Source: DATFQE01 sp963733845
GTDB taxonomy: Bacteria > Actinomycetota > Thermoleophilia > Gaiellales > Gaiellaceae
Reading direction: 5' to 3'
DNA length: 64,000 nt
Assembly (NCBI GenBank): GCA_963733845.1
Contig: CAVTEM010000012.1
Coordinates: 62,001 to 126,000 of the forward strand
The notes under the pieces are model-generated. The model saw only the letters and a list, made by a program, of their open reading frames with translations. It was not told where the DNA came from and did no database searches. The translations under genes were made by a program, and so were the position numbers. This document shows, in pieces, positions 24,355-31,920 of the stretch. Numbering within the stretch: position 1 is the stretch's first letter; every line of letters begins with the position of its first letter.

Positions 24355-25403
24355 TCACACGGCCGCGTCTTCGGCAGCCGCGAGGCCGAGGACCAGCGCC
24401 GACGCCAGGCCGCTCGCGTAGCCACCCGTCGAGATTCCGCCCGCGTCGGCGCCCGCGGCCCAAAGGCCGTCCGCGCCGACCACCCGCGCCCGCTCGTCGA
24501 CCCGCAGGCCGCCCATCGTGTGCGTGATCGCAGCCCGCACGCGCACGCCTGTCTCGATTCCCTCGGCCGGGAACGGCAGCTCTCGGGCCGGCAGGACCGT
24601 TCCGCCAAGCGCCCGCGCCCGCTCGACGCGCTCGGCGACGGCGTCGAGGCCCTCGGCGTCGAGCAGGTACCACGCCGCCGCGCCCTCTTCGCGGGCCGTA
24701 GCCTGCGCGACCGCGGTCTCGGACCAGTCGACCGGCTCCGTCAGGAATTCCTCCCCGCGGTCGTTCACGATCCGTGCGCGGGCGGCATAGAGCTGGGCGG
24801 CGGGCACGAAGTCCTCCTCGCCGAACGGCGCGTCGGGCATGTTGCGGCCGTAGAACTCGTCCATGCCCGCCGAGAGCGAGCCGCCGCGGCCGAGCCCGGC
24901 TCGAAGGCCGTCTCCGGCGCTCCACGGATTGGCGCGGAGCGGGCAAGCGGAGCCGCCGGCCGGATGTGCTCGGCGACCAGCTCGGGGCTCCCCTGGAAGC
25001 CGCCGGTCGCGAGGATCGCCGGCTCGGCAGCAGTCTCCTCCAGCCGCACCTCGCCCGCCGCCCGAACCAGCGCGCCGGTGAGCCCGTGCGGGTCGAAGCG
25101 GCGGCCGGTGGTGAGCGGGTTCTCGGTCTCCGCCTGGATCACGGGCGCGCCGAGCGACTCCAGCCAGTCGAGCGCATCGTCGAGCCGCTCCCAGACGAGC
25201 CGCTGCAGCCGCTCGTCCCCACCCGGGCACTGGCGCCTGAACTCGTCGAACGAGGAATAGCGCCAGATCACGCAGCTCGAGAGCAGCATCGAGCCGCCGG
25301 CCCGCGAGCCCTTCTCGTAGACCACGGGCGAGGCGCCGAGCTCGCGGGCGCGGGCAGCCGCGACCAGCCCGGCCATGCCCCCGCCGGCGATCTGAAGGGT
25401 CAG
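24355..25403 (-). pseudogene. FAD-dependent dehydrogenase (fumarate reductase/3-ketosteroid dehydrogenase-like), frameshifted
   Basis: The N-terminal frame has the FAD dinucleotide motif QIAGGGMAGLVAAARAREL and VVYEKGSRAGGSML. The C-terminal frame has GMDEFYGRNMPDAPFGEED, the active-site-like THTMGGLRVDE and the FAD-closing GLWAAGADAGGISTGGYASG. The frames join near 24935-24960 by a one-base shift. The start must precede the Rossmann motif; CTG 25401-25403 overlaps the upstream TGA as CTGA and is the only candidate. Substrate unknown. Apart from the shift the protein looks complete. Confidence 0.78.
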
Positions 25404-26053
25404 ACGAGCGAGAAGGTCGGCTTGTGCTCGACGTACTCGAGCTTGACCCGCTCGGGCAGCCAGACGAACACGGCGAGCGTATTGGCCGCATCCACGTAGT
25501 CGGCGACCTCGATGCCGGTCTGCTCCGCCTCCGTCTTGTGCTCCTCGGCCGAGTCCACGAGCACCGCGAGGTGGTTGAGCAGCGGCCGCTCCGGATCGCC
25601 GGGCTCGCCGGGGTGCAACTCGACGAACGCCCCTCCCACCTCGACGCGCGGATGGCCCTCCGCGCTGGGCGCGGCGGGGTTGAAGCCGTAACGCTGGTAC
25701 TGGCGGGCGGTCGCCTCCGGGTCGGTGCTGAAGAGCGCGACGTGATCGAGGTCGTACTCGCTGTCCGTCTCCGCCTCGACGAGCCTGACCTCCAGGTCCT
25801 CGCCGGCGTCGACGTGATCCGGGGCGCCGTCGAGGCTGGAGACCCGGAAGGCGACGTGCTTGAGCGCACCGCGCTCTCGCGGTCCCTCCGCGTCGAACAG
25901 GGTGAGCTTGCCGCGGCGCGCGTCGTGGCCGACGAGCGTGAAGCGGTCGGTCTTCTCGATGACGTGCATGTCGAACCGGTCGAGGAGGGCGTCGGCGACC
26001 GGTTCGCGATCGGCGAGCCACAGGGCCACGTGGTCGAGCGTCTTGGGCTTCAT
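25400..26053 (-). CDS. Two-domain VOC family protein
   Basis: 217 aa with two VOC modules: MKPKTLDHVALWLAD opens the first and DLDHVALFSTDPEATARQYQ the second, as in extradiol dioxygenase-like proteins. The second repeat has an Asp-His pair and later Glu (FVELHPGE) that could bind metal. ATG 26053 is chosen over the longer frame because TATCCT lies 6 nt upstream. It overlaps the flavoprotein gene by 4 bp, so the two probably act in one catabolic step. Confidence 0.82.
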   Translation of the reverse strand: MKPKTLDHVALWLADREPVADALLDRFDMHVIEKTDRFTLVGHDARRGKLTLFDAEGPRERGALKHVAFRVSSLDGAPDHVDAGEDLEVRLVEAETDSEYDLDHVALFSTDPEATARQYQRYGFNPAAPSAEGHPRVEVGGAFVELHPGEPGDPERPLLNHLAVLVDSAEEHKTEAEQTGIEVADYVDAANTLAVFVWLPERVKLEYVEHKPTFSLV

Positions 26054-26059
26054 GCGGCC

Positions 26060-26065
26060 AGGATA
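26060..26065 (-). promoter_or_regulatory. Probable -10 box of the VOC-flavoprotein pair (leaderless)
   Basis: TATCCT on the minus strand, 6 nt before the ATG. Confidence 0.4.
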
Positions 26066-26066
26066 G

Positions 26067-26201
26067 TCACAAGGCGGGAGTCTGCTGCATGCCATCGGCA
26101 GGGCGGCGACGGCGGCACAATTTCGACGCCGCCGAGCACTCGACCCCGGCGGCGCGCAGGAGCGGGACGGCCGCATCCCCGTTGGTGACGTGGATGACCC
26201 C
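26067..26201 (-). pseudogene. Remnant of a DUF1835-like gene start
   Basis: The minus strand here reads VIHVTNGDAAVPLLRAAGVE and then loses similarity and stops at 26067. This strongly resembles the N-terminus of DUF1835 proteins (HVTNGD, then LLRxAG). No full domain follows, the first codon is not a start, and no ribosome site is seen. I interpret it as a truncated relic. The rest of the gap between the neighbouring genes holds nothing else that I recognise. Confidence 0.4.
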
Positions 26202-26212
26202 GCCTCGCGCGG

Positions 26213-26548
26213 CTACTTCCTGCGATCGACCGCGCGCTGCAGCTGCTGCTTGTTCATCCTCGAGCGCCCCTCGATGCCCATCCGCTTGGCCTCGTTGTAG
26301 AGCTGTTCCTTCGTGCGGCCCCGCGACCGGCTGGTGCCCGACCGCTGACCGCCGCGGCGGCTCGACGACATGTCCGTGCGGGACAGGCGGGAGGACTCCC
26401 GCGCCTCGCCGCTCCGGGCCCGTTCCTTGTTGACGGTCCGCGCGGCGATCTCCTGCGCGGTGTCGTGAGCAGTACCGCGCTCCTCGAGGCCCTCCTTGAT
26501 GTGCTCGTACTGCCGTTCGCGCTTCGAGCTCCATGCTTCCTGTGGCAT
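26213..26548 (-). CDS. Small basic protein of the plasmid-stabilisation/Rho-N-like family
   Basis: 111 aa, very hydrophilic. The N-terminus KRERQYEHIKEGLEERG and EIAARTVNKERAR are found in a widespread bacterial family usually labelled plasmid stabilisation protein. The C-terminus RTKEQLYNEAKRMGIEGRS then MNKQQLQRAV is a Rho N-terminal or SAP-like helix-extended-helix motif that binds nucleic acid. The Ser/Arg/Gly-rich middle is likely disordered. Its cellular role is not established. Confidence 0.75.
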   Translation of the reverse strand: MPQEAWSSKRERQYEHIKEGLEERGTAHDTAQEIAARTVNKERARSGEARESSRLSRTDMSSSRRGGQRSGTSRSRGRTKEQLYNEAKRMGIEGRSRMNKQQLQRAVDRRK

Positions 26549-26600
26549 CTCGGCCTCCCTTCGTGCGAGTCGGCCGTCTAGATGCCCGGCTCCCGCTTTT

Positions 26601-26906
26601 TTACTCCAGGGGAGGGTTCTGGACGTTGTGCTCGGTCGCGTAGGCGTCCGTGAGCTGGTTCACGACGTCCATGCCGTCGCTGTAGGCGTAGTTGATCTTC
26701 ACGAAGGGCTCCCACTTCTCGGGCAGCGCGTCCTCCGGGAAGATCGCCTCGACCGGGCACTCCGGCTCGCAGGCACCGCAGTCGATGCACTCCTCCGGAT
26801 CGATCACGAGGATGCGGCCGGCCTCGTGAATGCAGTCGACGGGACAGACGTCGACACACGACCTGTCTTTGATGTCGATGCAGGGCTCGGCGATGATGTA
26901 GGTCAC
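26601..26906 (-). CDS. fdxA: 7Fe ferredoxin
   Basis: A 101-aa soluble electron carrier. The first cluster region CIDIKDRSCVDVCPVDCIHE has the spacing of a [3Fe-4S]/[4Fe-4S] ferredoxin. CIDCGACEPECPVEAI forms the second. The C-terminal extension (FVKINYAY then NQLTDAY) is typical of actinobacterial FdxA. GTG start. Confidence 0.95.
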   Translation of the reverse strand: MTYIIAEPCIDIKDRSCVDVCPVDCIHEAGRILVIDPEECIDCGACEPECPVEAIFPEDALPEKWEPFVKINYAYSDGMDVVNQLTDAYATEHNVQNPPLE

Positions 26907-26915
26907 GGCGGGCGC

Positions 26916-27230
26916 CTACTCTACCGAGGCCAGTAGCCCGTCCACGAGCTCCGGCGTCCGCTCCACGAGGGCGGAGCGGGCCACCACCTGGTCGAATCCG
27001 GCGGTGTGGGCGGCGCGCAGACCGGCCGTGTCCTTGTGGTTCGTGAACCCCAGCAGGGGCACGTCCGGATAGGCCTCGGCCACCTCGTCCGGGTCGACGC
27101 GCGAGACGTCCGCGATCACGAGCTGGGGCTCGTCGACGCTGTCCGTCGTGACGACGTGATGCCCGGGGAGGGAGCCCTCGAGCTTGACCCGGAAATAGAG
27201 GTCGACCCCACAGAGCAGGATCGTCGCCAT
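26916..27230 (-). CDS. Receiver-like single-domain protein, degenerate
   Basis: 104 aa from ATG 27230 (MATILLCGVDLYFRVKLEG). The fold pattern follows a CheY-like receiver: a strand ending LVIADVSR carries the likely phospho-Asp, PLLGFTNH matches the Thr strand, and DQVVARSAL sits where the Lys loop should be, but the Lys is Arg. The N-terminal acidic pair is reduced. It may be a pseudo-receiver or a divergent response regulator. It is divergent from the cyclase gene 53 bp away and has a TACGCT box 6 nt upstream. Confidence 0.55.
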   Translation of the reverse strand: MATILLCGVDLYFRVKLEGSLPGHHVVTTDSVDEPQLVIADVSRVDPDEVAEAYPDVPLLGFTNHKDTAGLRAAHTAGFDQVVARSALVERTPELVDGLLASVE

Positions 27231-27236
27231 GACGCG

Positions 27237-27242
27237 AGCGTA
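27237..27242 (-). promoter_or_regulatory. Probable -10 box of the receiver-like gene (leaderless)
   Basis: TACGCT on the minus strand, 6 nt before the ATG. Confidence 0.35.
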
Positions 27243-27283
27243 ACCGCGCCGGCGACTCGACGGAAGAGGGCTTTCACGCAACA

Positions 27284-29371
27284 ATGGCGCGCATGGCGTA
27301 TTGCCCGGCATGTGGGGTGGAATCGCCTCCCGCCGCCCGCTTCTGCGCGGAGTGCGGCAGCGCGCTGACGCCCTCCGCCCAGGCCTTCCAGGCGGTCGGA
27401 GCCACCGACGAGCTGAGGCCCGTGACCGTGCTGTTCGCGGACGTCGTCGGCTCGACGTCGCTGGGCGAGCGGCTTTCGCCGGCCGAGGTGAAAGCCCTCG
27501 TCGGAGAGTGCGTCACGCGCATGAGCCGGGCGGTCGAGGAGTACGGCGGCCACGTCCAGGCCTACATGGGGGACGGAATCTGTGCGCTCTTCGGCGTCCC
27601 GGTTGCCCACGAGGACGACCCGGAGCGGGCCGCGCTGGCCGCCCTGCGCATCCTGGCGGTCGTGGAGGAGTACGGCGCCGACATCCGGGCCGCCTGGGAT
27701 ATCGCGGACTTCGACGTCCGCGTCGGCATCAACAGCGGCCAGACGGCTGTCGGCCTGGTCGGCTCTGCCGACCCGGGCCAGGTGGCGGTCGGCGACACGA
27801 CCAACGTCGCCGCACGGCTCCAGTCGGGCACGGACCCGGGAACGATCGCGGTCGGGGAGGCGACGGCCCGAAGACTGGGTCAGCGCTTCCGCCTCGAGGT
27901 CGGCGGCTCGATCGCGGTGAAGGGCCGTGACGAGCCCGTCGACGTCTGGCGCCTGCTCGGTTCGCGTGACGGCGAACGCGCACCGGAGACCCCTTTCGTC
28001 GGGCGGAGCACCGAGCTCGCGCTGATGCGGAGCGCGCTCGACGAGCTCGACTCGGGTCGCGGCCAGGGCCTGCTCCTGGTCGGCGAGACCGGGATCGGCA
28101 AGACCCGGCTCCTCGGCGAGCTGCGGGAGCTGGCCGGCGACCGCGCGCTCTGGCTCGAGGGCCACTGCCTCTCGTACGGCGGCCCCGCCTCATGGCCGTT
28201 CGTCGAGATCCTGCGCGACTGGCTCGGCCTCGAGGAAGGCGAGCCTGAGATCGCGGTGCGAACCAAGGCACGCGCGAAGCTTGGAGGACTGGGGCTCGAC
28301 GCCGAGCTGCCCGCGTTCGGACGCCTGCTCGGCGTCACGCTCACGGAGGGCGACGGCTCCGGAGCGGCTGCCCCGGGCGCGGCCTATGCCTCCTGGCTGG
28401 AGGCGCTGACGGCCCAGCAACCTGTGATCCTCGCGCTCGACGACGTGCACTGGGCCAACCCGTCGACGCGCTCGCTGGCGGAGCACCTGCTCGACGTGAC
28501 CGACCGTGCGCCGCTCCTGCTCGTCGTGGCCATGCGACCCGACCCGGACTCGGAAGGCTGGGCGCTGAGGCTGCGGATGCTCGCCGACTTCGCCCACCGC
28601 AGCACACAGGTCGTGGTCGGCCCGCTCGACGAGGACGAGTCCGTCGCGCTGCTCGAGGCGCTGCTGCCGGCCGGCCTCGACGAGCGGTCGCGCGACGAGA
28701 TCGTGAGGCGCGCGGAGGGTAACCCGCTGTACCTCGAGGAGCTCCTGCAGGTCCTCGTCGAGGGCGGCAGCCTGGAGCAGAAGGCAGCCTGGACCGTCTC
28801 GCTGATGAGCGCGTCACGGCTCTCCCCGGAGCTGCAGGCGCTGCTCGTGTCCCGCATCGACCTCCTGCCTCCGCCCGCGCGACGGCTCGTGCAGATCGCG
28901 GCAATCATCGGCCTGTCCGCGCCGCGTGCCTTGCTCGCCAAGGTCGCGGGCTCGACCGGACTGGACGAGGCCCTCCGCGCGCTGCTCCGCGCCGAGATCC
29001 TGCGCGAGCAGCGGCGGTATCCCGAGCCGGAGTACGGCTTCAAGCACAACCTCTTCCAGGAGGCGGCGCTCTCGACGCTGACGCCCGTGCGCAAGCGCGA
29101 GCTCTATACACGCGTCGCCGCCGCGTTCGAGGGGCTCTACTCACGCTCGCTCGACGAGCGGCTCGAGCAGGTCGCCCACTACCACGCGCAGGCGGGCGAC
29201 AGCGCCCGTGCGATCGCCTACCTCGAGCGAGCCGCGGACGCCGCGGAAGCGCGCGGTGCGTCCGAGCAGGTCCAGGCGCTGTGGGAGCGCGTCAGGCGGC
29301 TCGCCTCGCGGGCGGGCGACGCCGAGACGGAGAAGCGCGCGGGCGCCCGGCTCGCTGTCCGCTCCTCGTAG
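27284..29371 (+). CDS. Class III adenylate/guanylate cyclase with zinc ribbon, AAA ATPase and helical repeats
   Basis: 695 aa. A zinc ribbon (CPACG then CAECG) opens the protein. A class III cyclase domain (about 45-225) has FADVVGSTSLGERL with the metal Asp, GDGICALFGVP with the second Asp, and DTTNVAARLQ. An AAA/NACHT-type ATPase (about 240-480) has Walker A GETGIGKTRLL and LALDDVHWANP as Walker B. C-terminal helices are probable TPRs (about 530-690). Such multidomain cyclases act as cytoplasmic sensors that make cAMP or cGMP. The truncated gene at 2-1900 shares the ATPase/TPR layout. ATG 27284 and ATG 27293 are both possible starts. Confidence 0.9.
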   Translation: MARMAYCPACGVESPPAARFCAECGSALTPSAQAFQAVGATDELRPVTVLFADVVGSTSLGERLSPAEVKALVGECVTRMSRAVEEYGGHVQAYMGDGICALFGVPVAHEDDPERAALAALRILAVVEEYGADIRAAWDIADFDVRVGINSGQTAVGLVGSADPGQVAVGDTTNVAARLQSGTDPGTIAVGEATARRLGQRFRLEVGGSIAVKGRDEPVDVWRLLGSRDGERAPETPFVGRSTELALMRSALDELDSGRGQGLLLVGETGIGKTRLLGELRELAGDRALWLEGHCLSYGGPASWPFVEILRDWLGLEEGEPEIAVRTKARAKLGGLGLDAELPAFGRLLGVTLTEGDGSGAAAPGAAYASWLEALTAQQPVILALDDVHWANPSTRSLAEHLLDVTDRAPLLLVVAMRPDPDSEGWALRLRMLADFAHRSTQVVVGPLDEDESVALLEALLPAGLDERSRDEIVRRAEGNPLYLEELLQVLVEGGSLEQKAAWTVSLMSASRLSPELQALLVSRIDLLPPPARRLVQIAAIIGLSAPRALLAKVAGSTGLDEALRALLRAEILREQRRYPEPEYGFKHNLFQEAALSTLTPVRKRELYTRVAAAFEGLYSRSLDERLEQVAHYHAQAGDSARAIAYLERAADAAEARGASEQVQALWERVRRLASRAGDAETEKRAGARLAVRSS

Positions 29372-29510
29372 GACTTCGGCGCGCAGCGCTGAACACGGTC
29401 CTCCCATGAAGCCGAACCTCGCTCTCCTGCTCAACCGCGGCGAGCTCGACGCGGCAACGCTGAAGCGCCTGCTCGCGTCCCTCCGCCGTAGATGCTCTAG
29501 CATCGCCCGC

Positions 29511-29821
29511 GTGGCCGACTTCGTCACGGTCGCGCGCGTCGACGAGATCCCTGCCGGACACGATCCGGGCCGTCCGTGTGGGCGAGGAGCGAGTTCGCGC
29601 TCGCCCACGTGAACGGGCGGTTCTGCGCCGTTCAGGGCAAGTGCCTGCACCTCGGCGGGCCGCTGGCCGAGGGCAGGCTCGAGGGGAGCGTCCTCACCTG
29701 CCCCTGGCACGGCTGGCAGTACGACGTCTGCACGGGCCTGAACGAGTTCGACCACGCGATCCAGCTGCAGACGTACGAGGTGCGCGTGGAGGACGGCGAG
29801 GTCCAGGTCCGTCCAAGCTGA
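29511..29821 (+). pseudogene. Rieske [2Fe-2S] ferredoxin, frameshifted near its N-terminus
   Basis: The cluster ligands are intact in one frame: CLHLGG and CPWHGW in a standard Rieske spacing, followed by QTYEVRVEDGEVQV. The expected N-terminus VADFVTVARVDEIPAGH is in another frame (GTG 29511), and a third short frame (TIRAVRVGEE) links them, so at least two small indels occur between about 29560 and 29590. A shorter intact version could start at GTG 29576. It probably supplies electrons to an oxygenase; none is adjacent. The stop overlaps the next gene as CTGA. Confidence 0.65.
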
Positions 29822-30140
29822 CCTGGCGCGCGGCCTTCGGGCTGATGCGCGAAGGCGCCTACTTCGAGGCGCACGAGGCGCTCGAGGACGCCTGGCGCGC
29901 GGCCGAACCGGCGGAGAAGGACTTCTACCAAGGCCTCGTCCACGTGACCGTCGCGTGGTACCAGGCCGGACGCGGCAACCGCGTCGGCTGCGAGCGACAG
30001 CTCGCCAAGGCCGAGCGGCGGCTGACGCCGTTCCTCCGGCCCATCGCGGCGTCGAGCTCGCGTCGGTGCTCGCGCAGGTTCGAGCCGCGGTCGAGGTCGT
30101 CGCCGGCGGCTCGCTCGACCTGCCGCCAATCGAGATCTAG
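29818..30140 (+). pseudogene. DUF309 family protein, one frameshift
   Basis: FGLMREGAYFEAHEALEDAW and KDFYQGLVHVTVAWYQAGRG are the two conserved DUF309 helices with the HE(A/V)LE motif. The last third, GVELASVLAQVRAAVE to a C-terminal LPPIEI, lies in another frame joined near 30035-30045 (in CTCCGGCCC). CTG 29818 overlapping the Rieske stop, or ATG 29845, may start it. Function unknown. Its TAG stop shares a CTAG with the opposing ccdA stop. Confidence 0.6.
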
Positions 30141-30850
30141 TCGAGCGTCCCGAGCCCCACCTCGGACAGCGCCCGGTTGAGCGCGACACGCAGCCACCAG
30201 TCGCGGTGGAAGAAGAGCAGCAGCCCGAGCACGACCAGCGTCAGGCCGCTGACGAGGCGAATCACTCCGTAGTGGTCGCGGATCCAGCGAAACGCGGTCA
30301 TCGCCCGGGCGAACGCGATGCCGATGAGCAGGAAGGCCGAAGCGAGGCCGAGCGAGTATGCGCCGAGCAGGATCGCGCCGCGGACAACGGTGTCCGCGTC
30401 GGCCGCGAGCACGAGGATCGACGCCAGCACCGCACCGATGCACGGAGCGGCGACGACGGCGAAGGCAGCACCGAGGAGCGCGCTCGACCCCCGCCGCCGC
30501 GCACCCTCCACCAGCTCCGGGGCGACGAGGCGCTCCGACCAGGGGAGCAGCCCCATCAGCGCGAGCCCCAGCACGACCAGCACCAGGCCCGCGAACTCGG
30601 CACGCCGCTGCGCGTCGACCAGCGACCCCAGTGCGGCCGCGCCCGCACCGAGCAGGACGAACACGACGGTGAAGCCGAGGACGAAGGGAATGCTGGCCAC
30701 GACGACCCGCCGCGCGACCCCGCGCTCCCCGAGCCGGCCCGCCTCGACCCCGGCCACGGCCGAGAGGTATCCGGGGACGAGCGGCAGCACGCACGGGAAG
30801 GCGATCGAGACCAGCCCGGCGAGGTACGCGACGGGTATGCGGGTCAGCAC
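30137..30850 (-). CDS. ccdA: Cytochrome c biogenesis protein CcdA/DsbD-like
   Basis: A 237-aa polytopic membrane thiol transporter that passes reducing equivalents from cytoplasmic thioredoxin to extracytoplasmic proteins. Six or more hydrophobic helices are present, with the paired Cys in SIAFPCVLPLVPGYLSA and VAAPCIGAVLAS. GTG 30850 follows a hairpin that contains its ribosome site. It is the last of the tlpA-ccmH-ccdA group on this strand. Confidence 0.9.
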   Translation of the reverse strand: MLTRIPVAYLAGLVSIAFPCVLPLVPGYLSAVAGVEAGRLGERGVARRVVVASIPFVLGFTVVFVLLGAGAAALGSLVDAQRRAEFAGLVLVVLGLALMGLLPWSERLVAPELVEGARRRGSSALLGAAFAVVAAPCIGAVLASILVLAADADTVVRGAILLGAYSLGLASAFLLIGIAFARAMTAFRWIRDHYGVIRLVSGLTLVVLGLLLFFHRDWWLRVALNRALSEVGLGTLD

Positions 30851-30851
30851 T

Positions 30852-30901
30852 AGTGCCCTTTCAGGTGTTGCTGCCCCGCGTGGAGCGCCTGAAGGGGCAC
30901 T
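30852..30901 (-). promoter_or_regulatory. Long hairpin sequestering the ccdA ribosome site
   Basis: AGTGCCCTTTCAGG (30852-30865) and CCTGAAGGGGCACT (30888-30901) pair over 14 bp with one wobble and a 22-nt loop. In the mRNA the distal arm contains GAAAGGG, 5 nt before the ccdA GTG, and the proximal arm overlaps the ccmH stop. It could control ccdA translation or act as a terminator after ccmH; no T tract is seen. Confidence 0.5.
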
Positions 30902-31374
30902 TAGGACTCGTAGCGCGCGAGCTCGTCCTCGAGCCGCTTCTCCAGCTCGGGATCGAGCTCCGGCTTGCCGTTCGTGCTCGGCTCCTCGAACCAGGCCTCG
31001 GACTTGTCGCGCCGGCTCCAGCGCACGACGAGGAAGCCGATCACGCCGGCACCGACGCCCAGGGCCAGCAGGGGCAGCACCCACGCGAGCAAGTCGAAGC
31101 CCTCCTTGGGCGGAGAGGCCAGGACACCGCGACCGAACTCGGCGACGAGCTTGTCCTCGATCTCGCTCTTCGTGTCGCCCGCCGCGATCCGCGCCCGCAC
31201 GAACCCGCGGATCTGGTTGGCCGCCGGCGCATTCGAGAGCTCGAGCGTGGTGCCGCAGGTCGGGCACATCAACTCGCCCTCGAGCTCGCGCAGGGTGGGG
31301 TTTTCCTCGCTCGCCGGAGCGGTCGCGGGCACCACGAGGGCGGCGAGCAGCGCGACGAGGGCGAGCCGCCTCAT
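30901..31374 (-). CDS. ccmH: CcmH/CycL-type cytochrome c maturation protein
   Basis: 157 aa: signal peptide or anchor (LALVALLAALVVPATAPA), then the CcmH domain with the redox motif LMCPTCG and IRGFVRARIAAGDTKSEI, then a second hydrophobic segment (WVLPLLALGVGAGVIGFLVV) and a charged tail. CcmH keeps apocytochrome c thiols reduced for heme ligation. ATG 31374 overlaps the tlpA stop (ATGA). Confidence 0.9.
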   Translation of the reverse strand: MRRLALVALLAALVVPATAPASEENPTLRELEGELMCPTCGTTLELSNAPAANQIRGFVRARIAAGDTKSEIEDKLVAEFGRGVLASPPKEGFDLLAWVLPLLALGVGAGVIGFLVVRWSRRDKSEAWFEEPSTNGKPELDPELEKRLEDELARYES

Positions 31375-31916
31375 GCCAGTGCCTGCTCGATGTTCGCCTC
31401 CAGCTCGTCGGCGGTCACCTCGCCGTCGATGCGGGCCACGAGCTTGCCGGTGCGGTCGACGAAGAAGGTCTCGGGGAACGCGGCCACCGCGTACGGACCG
31501 AGGACGTCGCCGGCGCCGTCCCGGACGAGCGGGTACGTCCACCCCATCTGCCGGGCGAACCGTCGCGCGTCGGAGGAGAGATCCTGCGAGTTGACGCCCA
31601 GCACGACGAGCCCCTGGTCGCGGTACTTCCGCCACGCGTCCTCGAGCAGCGGCGCCTCCGCCTTGCACGGCTCGCACCAGGAGGCCCAGAAGTTCACGAC
31701 CACGGCCTTGCCGCGGTACGACTCGAGCGAGATCGTCCCGTCGCCGGTGAGCCGTGGCAGCTCGATGGCCGGAGCGGGCGGGGTCTTGCCGCTGCCGAGA
31801 CCCTCGACCTCCGACTCCGAGCCGCCGGCCACCTTCCAGACGAGCAGCGCGAGCAGGGCCGCGACCAGGCCGACCGCTGCGATCTGGCCCAGGAGCTTCA
31901 GCCTGCCGGCGGTCAT
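31371..31916 (-). CDS. TlpA/ResA-type membrane-anchored thioredoxin
   Basis: 181 aa from ATG 31916. One N-terminal membrane helix (IAAVGLVAALLALLVWKVAG), then a thioredoxin fold with the active site FWASWCEPCKAEAP, the cis-Pro region AVAAFPETFFVDRTG and a C-terminal helix. Family role: reduces apocytochrome or CcmH disulfides outside the membrane. It overlaps ccmH by 4 bp and follows the L,D-transpeptidase gene by 4 nt. Confidence 0.92.
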   Translation of the reverse strand: MTAGRLKLLGQIAAVGLVAALLALLVWKVAGGSESEVEGLGSGKTPPAPAIELPRLTGDGTISLESYRGKAVVVNFWASWCEPCKAEAPLLEDAWRKYRDQGLVVLGVNSQDLSSDARRFARQMGWTYPLVRDGAGDVLGPYAVAAFPETFFVDRTGKLVARIDGEVTADELEANIEQALA

Positions 31917-31920
31917 GTCG

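Noticed and set aside
29406..29510. A short ORF starting MKPNLALLLNRGEL before the Rieske gene
   Set aside because: No ribosome site, no recognisable continuation and it runs into the frameshifted Rieske region; too little support for a gene.
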